A DNA stretch of 64,000 nt. It comes from Bacteroidia bacterium. Its GTDB lineage: Bacteria; Bacteroidota; Bacteroidia; Flavobacteriales; Flavobacteriaceae. Where the stretch lies: positions 179,420 through 243,419 of the forward strand of contig JAUIFO010000005.1 in the NCBI GenBank assembly GCA_030430385.1, given 5' to 3'. The notes under the pieces are model-generated. The model saw only the letters and a program-made list of their open reading frames with translations, was not told where the DNA came from and searched no databases. Positions 10,401 to 17,976 of this stretch are shown here, one piece after another. Each line of letters opens with the position of its first letter. Within the stretch, counting starts at the first letter, position 1. The position numbers and the translations under genes were made by a program.

Positions 10401-10906
10401 TGTTTTCTATTACTGAACAATACCGAAAATAAGATACAAAGTATTAGTGTAAATGCACTTGAAAATAACGTCTTTTTTAAGATCAAAAGTATGTTAGAAA
10501 TGTTAAAAATTTCAAGTGTAAACAGTATGAGGTGATGCGATAAAATTAAGATCAAAAAATAGATGATACGGTTTCCAAATTCAGTATTATTAAACTTTAT
10601 GTTTTGGTGCTCATACACCATTCCGAAAGCAAATTTTAAAATAGGAGGTCTAATAAAAGCAATGGTAACACACGCAGCAGCATGTACTCCTCCAGAATCT
10701 GAAAAAATATCTATGAATAAGCCCAGCATAAAACTGAGAAATATAAATAAGGTCCTATCTACTTGAATTGGAAATAGCAGAATAAAAAGGATGTATGGAA
10801 ATGGGTTGATGTAACCCAAGAAATTGATGTTGTTAAAAATCAAAGCCTGAACAATGATCAATACAAAAAACCTAAAAATACTATTGACATTCAAACTATT
10901 CATCAA
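10397..10906 (-). CDS. mreD: Rod-shape-determining protein MreD
   Basis: Small polytopic inner-membrane protein (169 residues, five to six hydrophobic segments) of the elongasome that links MreC to MreB. Identity rests on position between mreC and mrdA, on size and hydrophobicity, and on the family-like FMLGLFIDIFSDSGGVHAAA segment (about 61-80). It overlaps mreC by 11 bases and mrdA by 4 bases, so it is translationally coupled on both sides. Confidence 0.9.
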   Translation of the reverse strand: MMNSLNVNSIFRFFVLIIVQALIFNNINFLGYINPFPYILFILLFPIQVDRTLFIFLSFMLGLFIDIFSDSGGVHAAACVTIAFIRPPILKFAFGMVYEHQNIKFNNTEFGNRIIYFLILILSHHLILFTLEIFNISNILLILKKTLFSSAFTLILCILFSVLFSNRKQ

Positions 10907-11723
10907 CTGGGTTTTCTAATTGTTTTATTTCTTCAGCATCTAAATTTTCAATGATATAAACATGCGATAGATTGGTCATATCATTAAACAATTCAACATT
11001 AATCGTATAGGTGTCGCCATCAATGTCTATAACAAAGTCTTTTATGATTCCTATCGGAATACCTTGAGGGAAAATTGAAGATTGTCCACCAGTAACAATG
11101 GTATCATTTTCCTTAACAGGAGCAAATTTTGAAATATCTGTGAGTTGGACAATAGAGGAAGAATTACCATCCCATTTCAAAGAACCAATATGATTAGATG
11201 TTTTTAATCCAGCATTCACTCTACTTTTGGTATTTAAAATTGAAAGCACTCTTGCATAGCCATTTGAAGTATTGTCTATGATACCAACAATTCCTTTGGA
11301 TGTGATAACAGCAAAATCCTCACGAATACCATCTTTTTCGCCTTTGTTTAAGGTAATGTAGTTTTTAGAAGCACCATAATTGTTATTAATGACAGTAGCT
11401 GTTTGAATTTTGTAGCGTCCCTTATAGGTTATACTGTCAATTATTGTTGTATTATAATTGGTGGAATCTGACTTAGAAAATAACTTAGAGCGAAGCTGTT
11501 TGTTCTCTTCTAATAAAACTTCATTCTGAGATTTTAAATTAAAGTATGCACTAATGTTATTGGCACCTTCATAGATGCCACCAGTAAGGAAGTTTGCAGA
11601 GTTTATGAACTTACTTCTATGATAAGAATGGGATTGTATTGTTAGCCCAATAGAAATTCCAAACAGCAATAGAAACAAAAGTGAAGTTTTGTTTCTAATG
11701 ATAAAATTTATTATCTGTTGCAT
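10896..11723 (-). CDS. mreC: Rod-shape-determining protein MreC
   Basis: Bitopic periplasmic scaffold of the elongasome (275 residues). One membrane anchor lies at about 10-28. A helical segment follows (NEVLLEENKQLRSKLF), where MreC dimerises. A beta-rich domain holds the family signatures NNNYGASKNYITLNKGEKDGI and GIVGIIDNTSNGYARVLSI. It lies 19 bases downstream of mreB and overlaps mreD. Confidence 0.94.
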   Translation of the reverse strand: MQQIINFIIRNKTSLLFLLLFGISIGLTIQSHSYHRSKFINSANFLTGGIYEGANNISAYFNLKSQNEVLLEENKQLRSKLFSKSDSTNYNTTIIDSITYKGRYKIQTATVINNNYGASKNYITLNKGEKDGIREDFAVITSKGIVGIIDNTSNGYARVLSILNTKSRVNAGLKTSNHIGSLKWDGNSSSIVQLTDISKFAPVKENDTIVTGGQSSIFPQGIPIGIIKDFVIDIDGDTYTINVELFNDMTNLSHVYIIENLDAEEIKQLENPVDE

Positions 11724-11742
11724 GTTAAGTAGGTCTTCTCAG

Positions 11743-12771
11743 TTATTTAATCAATACACTCTTAAATTTTGGTAAGTTTTTAAGTGTAATTCCAGTACCT
11801 CTTACAACAGCTCTTAAAGGATCTTCAGCAATGTAAACAGGTAAATCTGTTTTTTGGGACAAACGTTTATCTAAGCCACGTAACATCGATCCACCACCTG
11901 CAAGATAAATTCCAGTATTGTAGATGTCAGCGGCAAGTTCTGGTGGAGTCTGTGATAAGGTTTCCATCACAGAATCTTCAATTCTAAGTATAGATTTATC
12001 AAGAGCTTTTGCAATTTCGCGATACGATATTTGAACCTGTTTAGGCTTTCCAGTAAGCAAGTCACGACCTTGAACACTCATTTCTTCAGGTGGAAGGTCT
12101 AAATCTTCAGTAGCTGCACCAATTTGAATTTTAATTTTTTCAGCAGTGCGATCACCAACATATAAGTTGTGTTGTGTTCGCATGTAGTAAATGATATCGT
12201 TGGTAAACACATCACCAGCGACTTTAACCGATTTGTCACAAACAATACCACCAAGAGCAATAACTGCAATTTCAGTGGTTCCGCCACCAATATCAACAAT
12301 CATATTACCTTTAGGTTGCATGATATCTATACCAATACCAATCGCTGCAGCCATGGGTTCATGAATCAAATAGACCTCTTTACCATTAACACGCTCACAA
12401 GATTCTTTAACTGCTCGCATTTCAACTTCAGTAATACCAGAAGGAATACAAACCACCATACGTAATGCAGGTGTGAACAATTTCTTTTTTAAAGCAGGAA
12501 TATTTTTGATAAACATGCTTATCATTTGTTCTGAAGCATCAAAATCTGCAATAACACCATCCTTCAAAGGCCTGATGGTTTTTATGTTTTCATGTGTTTT
12601 ACCTTGCATCATGTTGGCTTCTTTACCAACAGCAATGATTTTTCCAGAAATTCTATCTCTAGCAACAATCGATGGACTATCCACTACGACTTTGTCATTA
12701 TGAATTATAAGTGTGTTTGCAGTTCCTAAGTCAATGGCTATTTCTTCGGTTAAGAAATCAAAAAATCCCAT
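11743..12771 (-). CDS. mreB: Actin-like rod-shape protein MreB
   Basis: Cytoskeletal ATPase of 342 residues that forms membrane-associated filaments and directs lateral wall synthesis. The N-terminal FFDFLTEEIAIDLGTANTL holds a short amphipathic start and phosphate 1 motif. Phosphate 2 is IVDIGGGTTEIAV, and the adenosine motif is IYLAGGGSMLRGL. It is the first gene of the five-gene shape operon. purH follows upstream on the same strand after 66 bases without a clear terminator, so some read-through from purH is possible. Confidence 0.97.
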   Translation of the reverse strand: MGFFDFLTEEIAIDLGTANTLIIHNDKVVVDSPSIVARDRISGKIIAVGKEANMMQGKTHENIKTIRPLKDGVIADFDASEQMISMFIKNIPALKKKLFTPALRMVVCIPSGITEVEMRAVKESCERVNGKEVYLIHEPMAAAIGIGIDIMQPKGNMIVDIGGGTTEIAVIALGGIVCDKSVKVAGDVFTNDIIYYMRTQHNLYVGDRTAEKIKIQIGAATEDLDLPPEEMSVQGRDLLTGKPKQVQISYREIAKALDKSILRIEDSVMETLSQTPPELAADIYNTGIYLAGGGSMLRGLDKRLSQKTDLPVYIAEDPLRAVVRGTGITLKNLPKFKSVLIK

Positions 12772-12837
12772 GTGTTATTCTAATATTATGAGGGCGTTAT
12801 TGTATTCAGTTTTCGGTCTTTTGTAAATGTAATAAAA

Positions 12838-14370
12838 TTAATGCTTAAAATGACGTGTTCCTGTCATTACCATAGCTAAATTATTTTCATTACAATAATC
12901 TATTGTCAATTGGTCTTTTATTGAACCTCCAGGTTGGATTACAGCTGTAATTCCTGCTTTGTCTGCAATTTCAACACAATCAGGAAATGGAAAGAACGCA
13001 TCACTTGCCATAACCGCACCTTTAAGGTCAAAGTTAAACGACTTTGCCTTGTGTATGGCTTGATTTAAGGCGTCAACGCGACTGGTTTGTCCAGTTCCGC
13101 TTGCACACAGTTGTTTGTTCTTTGTTAAAACAATAGTGTTAGATTTCGTATGCTTACAAATTTTAGAAGCAAATATTAAATCTTCTAACTCACTTTCGGT
13201 AGGTTTATTGTTGGTTGCATAGGATAAATCTGAAATGCGATCTGTTTTGTTATCTCTATCTTGAACTAATACACCATTAAGACAGGTTCTTACAGTGGTT
13301 TGAGGGAATTCGATATCATGAAGAATCAATAAAATTCTATTTTTCTTTCCTTTTAAAATGTCAAGCGCTTCTTCTGAAAATGAAGGCGCAATCACAACTT
13401 CACAAAATAACTTATGAATGTCTTCAGCAGTCGCTTTATCAATTTCAGTATTGGCAATTAAAATACCTCCAAAAGCAGAAACAGGATCTCCAGCTAAAGC
13501 ATCAGTGTAAGCCTGTTGGATTGTATCACGTTGTGCAAATCCGCAAGCGTTGTTATGTTTAAGAATCGCAAATGTAGGTGCTTCACCTTTAAATTCTTGC
13601 ATCAAGTTAACAGCAGCATCAACATCAAGTAAGTTGTTATAACTTAATTCTTTACCGTGAAGTTTTGTGAATAAGTCTTCAAAATTACCAAAGAAAAAAC
13701 CGCGTTGATGAGGATTTTCACCATAGCGAAGTACTTTTCCGTTAGTCTCACTAACTTTTAAAGCTGCAATCTCATGATCTTGATTAAAGTAATTAAAAAT
13801 GGCAGTGTCATAATGCGAGGACACATTAAATGCCTTAGCGGCAAATTGTTTTCTGTCTGCTTCGGAAGTGCTTCCGTTTTGTGTTTTTAAGAGCTCTAAA
13901 AATGCTGAATAATCGTTTACTGAAGAGACACAAACAACATCAGCGTAATTTTTTGCAGCAGCTCTAATGAGCGAAATGCCGCCAATGTCAATCTTTTCTA
14001 TAATATCTTGATTTGAAGCTCCAGAAGCTACAGTCTTTTCAAAAGGATATAGATCCACAATAACCAAGTCTATTTGCGGAATGTCAAAATCGGCTAACTC
14101 TGCAACATCACTGTCATTATTTTGGCGATTTAAGATGCCTCCAAATACTTTTGGGTGCAAGGTTTTAACACGTCCTCCTAAAATTGAAGGGTAAGATGTA
14201 ACATCTTCAACAGGAACCACATCAATTCCTAGATCTTTAATGAATTTTTCTGTACCACCAGTTGAATAAATGGTCACATTTTGTTGATGTAATTCCCTTA
14301 CTATAGGTTCTAATCCGTCTTTACTGAAAACCGAAATTAATGCAGATTTAATCGTTTTGTTGTTGCTCAT
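12838..14370 (-). CDS. purH: Bifunctional AICAR formyltransferase / IMP cyclohydrolase
   Basis: Catalyses the last two steps of IMP synthesis in the cytoplasm. The N-terminal IMP cyclohydrolase (MGS-like) domain covers about 1-190 (ALISVFSKDGLEPI, IYSTGGTEKFI, GGRVKTLHPKVFGGIL). The C-terminal AICAR transformylase covers 200-510, with the catalytic Lys-His in ILKHNNACGFA and the conserved GAVMASDAFFPFPDCVE near the end. The length of 510 residues is normal. The start follows a 56-base leader after a -7 box at 14427-14434. Confidence 0.97.
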   Translation of the reverse strand: MSNNKTIKSALISVFSKDGLEPIVRELHQQNVTIYSTGGTEKFIKDLGIDVVPVEDVTSYPSILGGRVKTLHPKVFGGILNRQNNDSDVAELADFDIPQIDLVIVDLYPFEKTVASGASNQDIIEKIDIGGISLIRAAAKNYADVVCVSSVNDYSAFLELLKTQNGSTSEADRKQFAAKAFNVSSHYDTAIFNYFNQDHEIAALKVSETNGKVLRYGENPHQRGFFFGNFEDLFTKLHGKELSYNNLLDVDAAVNLMQEFKGEAPTFAILKHNNACGFAQRDTIQQAYTDALAGDPVSAFGGILIANTEIDKATAEDIHKLFCEVVIAPSFSEEALDILKGKKNRILLILHDIEFPQTTVRTCLNGVLVQDRDNKTDRISDLSYATNNKPTESELEDLIFASKICKHTKSNTIVLTKNKQLCASGTGQTSRVDALNQAIHKAKSFNFDLKGAVMASDAFFPFPDCVEIADKAGITAVIQPGGSIKDQLTIDYCNENNLAMVMTGTRHFKH

Positions 14371-14426
14371 TGTTGCGTTGTTGTAGTTGTGTGTTGTTAA
14401 AGCGAAAGCTTATAAAAAATAAAGCC

Positions 14427-14434
14427 CAAAAATA
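14427..14434 (-). promoter_or_regulatory. -7 box TATTTTTG of purH
   Basis: Matches TAnnTTTG on the minus strand, 57 bases before the ATG. The nearest TTG upstream is 25 bases away, outside the 17-23 range, so the promoter is incomplete. No PurR-like operator could be recognised. Confidence 0.35.
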
Positions 14435-14557
14435 CATAATATCAAGGGTTATTTTGAATCAAAAACAGAGTTTATTTAAGTTTTTTGTAACAATAAATTG
14501 TTGAAAACGTCCTATCTTTATGAATCAGGAAAATGTCTTGTCAATTTAACCAGCTAT

Positions 14558-15808
14558 ATGCTTCTTTACATTAGATTATTTAAGGAAAGTTTGTCGTTTG
14601 CAATTAATGCTTTAACGACCAATAAGCTTAGAACTTTTTTATCCTTATTAGGAATTACCATTGGTATCTTTTCAATAATTGCCGTATTAGCAGCAGTAGA
14701 TTCTCTAGATAGAAGTATTAAGGATCAATTAAGTGGTTTAGACAAGAATACCATTTATCTCACTAAATTTTCATTTGGTCCTACAGATGTGCCGCGATGG
14801 CAACGTGATAATTTTCCGCAAGTTGAGCACGACGACTACGAATTTATACAGCGAAATATTACAGATGTAGATGCGATGGCTTATGTGATTTTTGGAAGTT
14901 CTGAAAACTTGCGTTATGAAGGGAAAACCGTTTCTGGTGTTAATGTAACTCCAGTATCAAATGGCATTTATGACATTGAAAATTTAAAGGTTGAACAAGG
15001 TCGTTTTTACGCAGAGTCTGAATCGAATTCTGGTGCACCTGTTATTGTTTTGGGAAGTGCTACAGCAAAAAATTTATTCGATAATATAAATCCGATAGGC
15101 AAAACCATTAGAGCTTATGGAAGAAAGCTGAAGGTTATAGGTGTGCTTAAAAAAGTTGGAAATGGCCTAGGAGATTCTCCTGACGAACGTGCTTATGTGC
15201 CTGCGAATTTTGTAAGACGATTTAACAATGGTGGTACTGAAGGATTGCCAGGTGCTGTTATTATTAAGCCTTCAAAAGATGTCGATTTTGGTGCGTTTGA
15301 ATCTGTACTTAAACAAAAATATCGTGCTTACAGAGGTTTAAAAGCTGATGAGCCAGATAATTTTTTCGTGAATAAACTATCTGGTTTAACCGACTTTGTT
15401 GATGGAATTATTGGATTTATGAATGGTGTGGGTTGGGCAATAAGTATCTTCTCTTTATTGGTTGGTGGTTTCGGTATTGCCAATATTATGTTTGTTAGTG
15501 TTAAGGAACGTACCAATTTAATTGGTATTCAAAAATCTTTAGGTGCCAAGAACAAGTTTATTTTATTCCAGTTTCTTTTTGAAGCAATTATTTTGTCTGT
15601 ATTAGGTGGCTTGATTGGAATTGTTCTCGTTTGGATATTATCCATCATCGCATCCTCTCTTGCAGGTGATTTCGAGTTTATTTTATCGTTCTCTAATGTG
15701 TTTTTAGGATTTGCTTTGTCGACTTTTATCGGATTGATCTCAGGTGTTATTCCTGCGATTTCTGCTTCGCGATTAGATCCTGTGGAAGCCATTAGAACTG
15801 GAATGTAG
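14558..15808 (+). CDS. MacB/FtsX-family ABC transporter permease
   Basis: Inner-membrane permease subunit of 416 residues. The start chosen is ATG at 14558, because an in-frame TTG at 14498 adds 20 residues with no membrane or family character. It has an N-terminal span (NKLRTFLSLLGITIGIFSII), a MacB-type periplasmic core domain of about 200 residues, and three C-terminal FtsX spans. These include SLLVGGFGIANIMFVSVKERT (about 301-321) and the closing PAISASRLDPVEAIRTG. No ATPase gene is adjacent, so the partner is elsewhere. It probably belongs to a mechanotransmission-type exporter or lipoprotein-handling system. Confidence 0.9.
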   Translation: MLLYIRLFKESLSFAINALTTNKLRTFLSLLGITIGIFSIIAVLAAVDSLDRSIKDQLSGLDKNTIYLTKFSFGPTDVPRWQRDNFPQVEHDDYEFIQRNITDVDAMAYVIFGSSENLRYEGKTVSGVNVTPVSNGIYDIENLKVEQGRFYAESESNSGAPVIVLGSATAKNLFDNINPIGKTIRAYGRKLKVIGVLKKVGNGLGDSPDERAYVPANFVRRFNNGGTEGLPGAVIIKPSKDVDFGAFESVLKQKYRAYRGLKADEPDNFFVNKLSGLTDFVDGIIGFMNGVGWAISIFSLLVGGFGIANIMFVSVKERTNLIGIQKSLGAKNKFILFQFLFEAIILSVLGGLIGIVLVWILSIIASSLAGDFEFILSFSNVFLGFALSTFIGLISGVIPAISASRLDPVEAIRTGM

Positions 15809-15815
15809 TATTTTA

Positions 15816-15892
15816 TAAGCAGTAAGCAGTAAGCAGTAAGCAGTAAGCAGTAAGCAGTAAGCAGTAAGCAGTAGGCTGTAAGCTATAAGCAG
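15816..15892. repeat. Heptanucleotide tandem repeat (TAAGCAG)x11
   Basis: Eleven 7-base units in phase: eight perfect TAAGCAG copies (15816-15871), then TAGGCTG, TAAGCTA and a final perfect TAAGCAG. It fills nearly all the 87-base gap between the convergent permease and GAF genes. Units differ only at the right side, as expected if slippage keeps the left part uniform. Confidence 0.95.
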
Positions 15893-15895
15893 TCT

Positions 15896-16354
15896 TTAAC
15901 CAATGATTTTTGCGACTTCTTCGCAAACAAATTCTAAAAAGCGCTCGTCTTCTTCAGTAAAAGGGTCTGGAGTTTTAGAATCAATATCGATTTGCCCAAT
16001 ATTTTCACCATTCACAAAAATAGGAATCACAATCTCAGCTTTTACAGTAATACTACACGCAATGTAATTATCTTGTGCAGAGACATCAGGAACTACAAAA
16101 TTCTGATTAGAAATAGCGACTTGTCCGCAGATGCCTTTTCCAAATGGAATAATAGTGTGATCTGTAGGTTCTCCAACGTATGGTCCGAGTTTTAACTCGT
16201 TTTTATCACCATTTTTAAAATAAAAACCTACCCAGTCGTAATGCGGAATGTGAGATTCTAGGAGTTCACATATGGCAAACAACTTATCGTTTGTCGTTTG
16301 ATGTTGACTTGAAATGATGGTGTCAACTTGAGGTTTTAGGGCTTCAAAAATCAT
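15896..16354 (-). CDS. GAF-domain protein, probable free methionine-(R)-sulfoxide reductase
   Basis: Single cytoplasmic GAF domain of 152 residues, matching the fRMsr family (E. coli YebR/MsrC type): YDWVGFYF (39-46), [29 protein letters not shown] and [19 protein letters not shown]. Family enzymes reduce free Met-R-sulfoxide using a catalytic and a resolving Cys. Here C76 (GICG) and C100 (YIAC) are present. The third family Cys, normally a few residues before IPFG, is absent (TDHTIIPFG). The gene stands alone, ending 3 bases from the TAAGCAG repeat array. Confidence 0.82.
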   Translation of the reverse strand: MIFEALKPQVDTIISSQHQTTNDKLFAICELLESHIPHYDWVGFYFKNGDKNELKLGPYVGEPTDHTIIPFGKGICGQVAISNQNFVVPDVSAQDNYIACSITVKAEIVIPIFVNGENIGQIDIDSKTPDPFTEEDERFLEFVCEEVAKIIG

Positions 16355-16441
16355 TGTTATTAAATTTTTGGTAAAAGTATTTAAAAAGTGCCATTTGTAG
16401 CCTCATTTTGTATAAATTTAACTGTATAAAACAAGATCTAT

Positions 16442-16993
16442 TTGAAAGCACTTTTTCTTAAATACAAGTCTGTTGTAGCGTTTATATTAACCTTTCTTAT
16501 CGTGTATTTTGTTTTGACTTTTGCGTATAAGTTTTATTTAGATTGGTCTGATGGTTCAAAGTACTATCCCGATTATTTTACAAATTTGGTCGCTAAGCAA
16601 AGCCATGCCTTGTTAGAAGCATTTGGATATGAAGCTGATATTCAGCCGCATCCTAAAGAAGCTTCCATGAAGTTGATCATCAAAGATAAATTTGTAGCTA
16701 GAGTAGTAGAAGGTTGTAACTCTATTAGTGTTATTATTTTGTTTTTATCATTTATTGTAGCCTTTGCAGGTCGTTTTAAAATGACAGTCATTTATATTTT
16801 AGCTGGAAGCGCCATCATATATGTGGTTAACTTGTTTAGAATTGTCATTTTATCTGTTGGACTATACAATTATCCTTGGCGACGTGAAGAGTTACATACA
16901 GTCATCTTTCCAATGATTATCTACGGAATGGTATTTTTATTATGGATGATTTGGGTAAATCGTATTTCAAAAATTAAGGCTAAACATGCGTAA
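16442..16993 (+). CDS. xrtF: Exosortase family protein XrtF
   Basis: Polytopic membrane cysteine peptidase/transpeptidase homologue of 183 residues. Exosortases process proteins with a C-terminal sorting signal at the inner membrane. The catalytic triad pattern is visible: Cys92 in VVEGCNSISV, Arg133 in NLFRIVILS and His152 in ELHTVIFPM. The start is TTG at 16442; no ATG exists before the first span. It overlaps the following exosortase F-associated gene by 8 bases. XrtF is a Bacteroidota form for which targets are poorly known. No C-terminal sorting tag is recognisable on any protein in this window. Confidence 0.92.
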   Translation: MKALFLKYKSVVAFILTFLIVYFVLTFAYKFYLDWSDGSKYYPDYFTNLVAKQSHALLEAFGYEADIQPHPKEASMKLIIKDKFVARVVEGCNSISVIILFLSFIVAFAGRFKMTVIYILAGSAIIYVVNLFRIVILSVGLYNYPWRREELHTVIFPMIIYGMVFLLWMIWVNRISKIKAKHA

Positions 16994-17414
16994 ACCTATA
17001 TCGTTAATATTGGTGTTTGTATTATTCCTATTACTGGTTTTAATTCGCGTGTTTGAAGACGAATTGTTTTATGATCCCTATTTGTTATTTTTTAAAAGCG
17101 AATACCTTCAGATTGATTCGCCTAGACGCGAGGTTTTAAAATTAACCTTGTTCACAAGTTTACGCTACCTATTAAATTCTGTGATTTCCTTAGGTATTAT
17201 ATATCTATTCTTTAAAGATAAATCTATTGTGAAATTTTCCACAACGGTTTATGTAATAGCTTATGTATTACTTATCGCATTGTTCTTATATTTTGTGATA
17301 CATCCAAGACAAGAAGATTATTATCTCTTTTTCAATTTGAGACGTTTTCTTATTCAACCTATTCTATTAATATTGTTATTACCAGCGTTTTACTATAACA
17401 AGATCAAGCGCTAA
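16986..17414 (+). CDS. Exosortase F-associated membrane protein
   Basis: A 142-residue inner-membrane protein with about four hydrophobic spans (3-21, 60-76, 86-105 and 119-136) and the short motif LRVFEDELFYDPYLLFFKSEY-like between spans 1 and 2. This size, the RVFEDELFYDP signature and the 8-base overlap with xrtF identify the family that always sits beside XrtF. It presumably acts as a partner of the exosortase. The biochemical role is unknown. Confidence 0.88.
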   Translation: MRKPISLILVFVLFLLLVLIRVFEDELFYDPYLLFFKSEYLQIDSPRREVLKLTLFTSLRYLLNSVISLGIIYLFFKDKSIVKFSTTVYVIAYVLLIALFLYFVIHPRQEDYYLFFNLRRFLIQPILLILLLPAFYYNKIKR

Positions 17415-17461
17415 TGTGTTAAAAGCATTGTAAAGATTATTTTTAATGCATTCAATTTTTA

Positions 17462-17469
17462 TACCTTTG
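17462..17469 (+). promoter_or_regulatory. -7 box TACCTTTG before the HYC_CC_PP gene
   Basis: Exact TAnnTTTG match 16 bases before the ATG at 17486. No TTG lies in the 17-23 window upstream. If used, it separates the metal cassette from the xrtF pair. Confidence 0.45.
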
Positions 17470-17485
17470 TTTTAGATTTTTTTGA

Positions 17486-17899
17486 ATGAAGCTAAACCTT
17501 TTACATAAAGTATTCTCATTTACAATGGCACTTTTAGTGTTATTTTCAACGGTCTCTTTTACTGTTGAAAAGCATTTTTGTGGTGATGTGCTTATTGATG
17601 CTGCGGTGTTTACTGAAGCACAAAAATGTAAAATGGAAGCCTTCGAAATCGAACAGGCAAAAATCACAAAGAAACATTGTTGTAAAGATGTAATTGAGAT
17701 TGTTGAAGGACAAGATCAATTAACGACTTCAAAAGTAGAGCACGTTACGTTTCAAAACCAAGTGTTTCTAGTATCGTTTCTGTATACGTATTCTAATAGC
17801 TTACAGGAACTGCCTAAACTTATTATTCCACATAAGGATTACTCTCCGCCAGATCTCATTGAAGACATTTGTGTTCTTGATGAGGTTTTCCTGATTTGA
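17486..17899 (+). CDS. HYC_CC_PP family protein (metal-linked, exported)
   Basis: A 137-residue protein with an N-terminal signal or anchor segment (about 8-27). The three family marks are H-[YF]-C as HFC (30-32) followed by GD, CC as HCC (64-66), and PP in YSPPDL (121-122). Four conserved Cys and several His in a small exported protein suggest metal binding. The function is not established. It directly precedes a TonB-dependent receptor and an HMA-domain protein, which is the usual context and supports a role in copper (or similar metal) handling. Confidence 0.88.
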   Translation: MKLNLLHKVFSFTMALLVLFSTVSFTVEKHFCGDVLIDAAVFTEAQKCKMEAFEIEQAKITKKHCCKDVIEIVEGQDQLTTSKVEHVTFQNQVFLVSFLYTYSNSLQELPKLIIPHKDYSPPDLIEDICVLDEVFLI

Positions 17900-17976
17900 T
17901 GTATTGATAATTTTTCAACTTAGTGTAACTACAATAGTTATGCTCGATTAATTTATTAATACATTAAAAATTTTAT

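Noticed and set aside
15816..15892. CRISPR-like array
   Set aside because: Units are 7 bases with no spacers; it is a simple tandem repeat.
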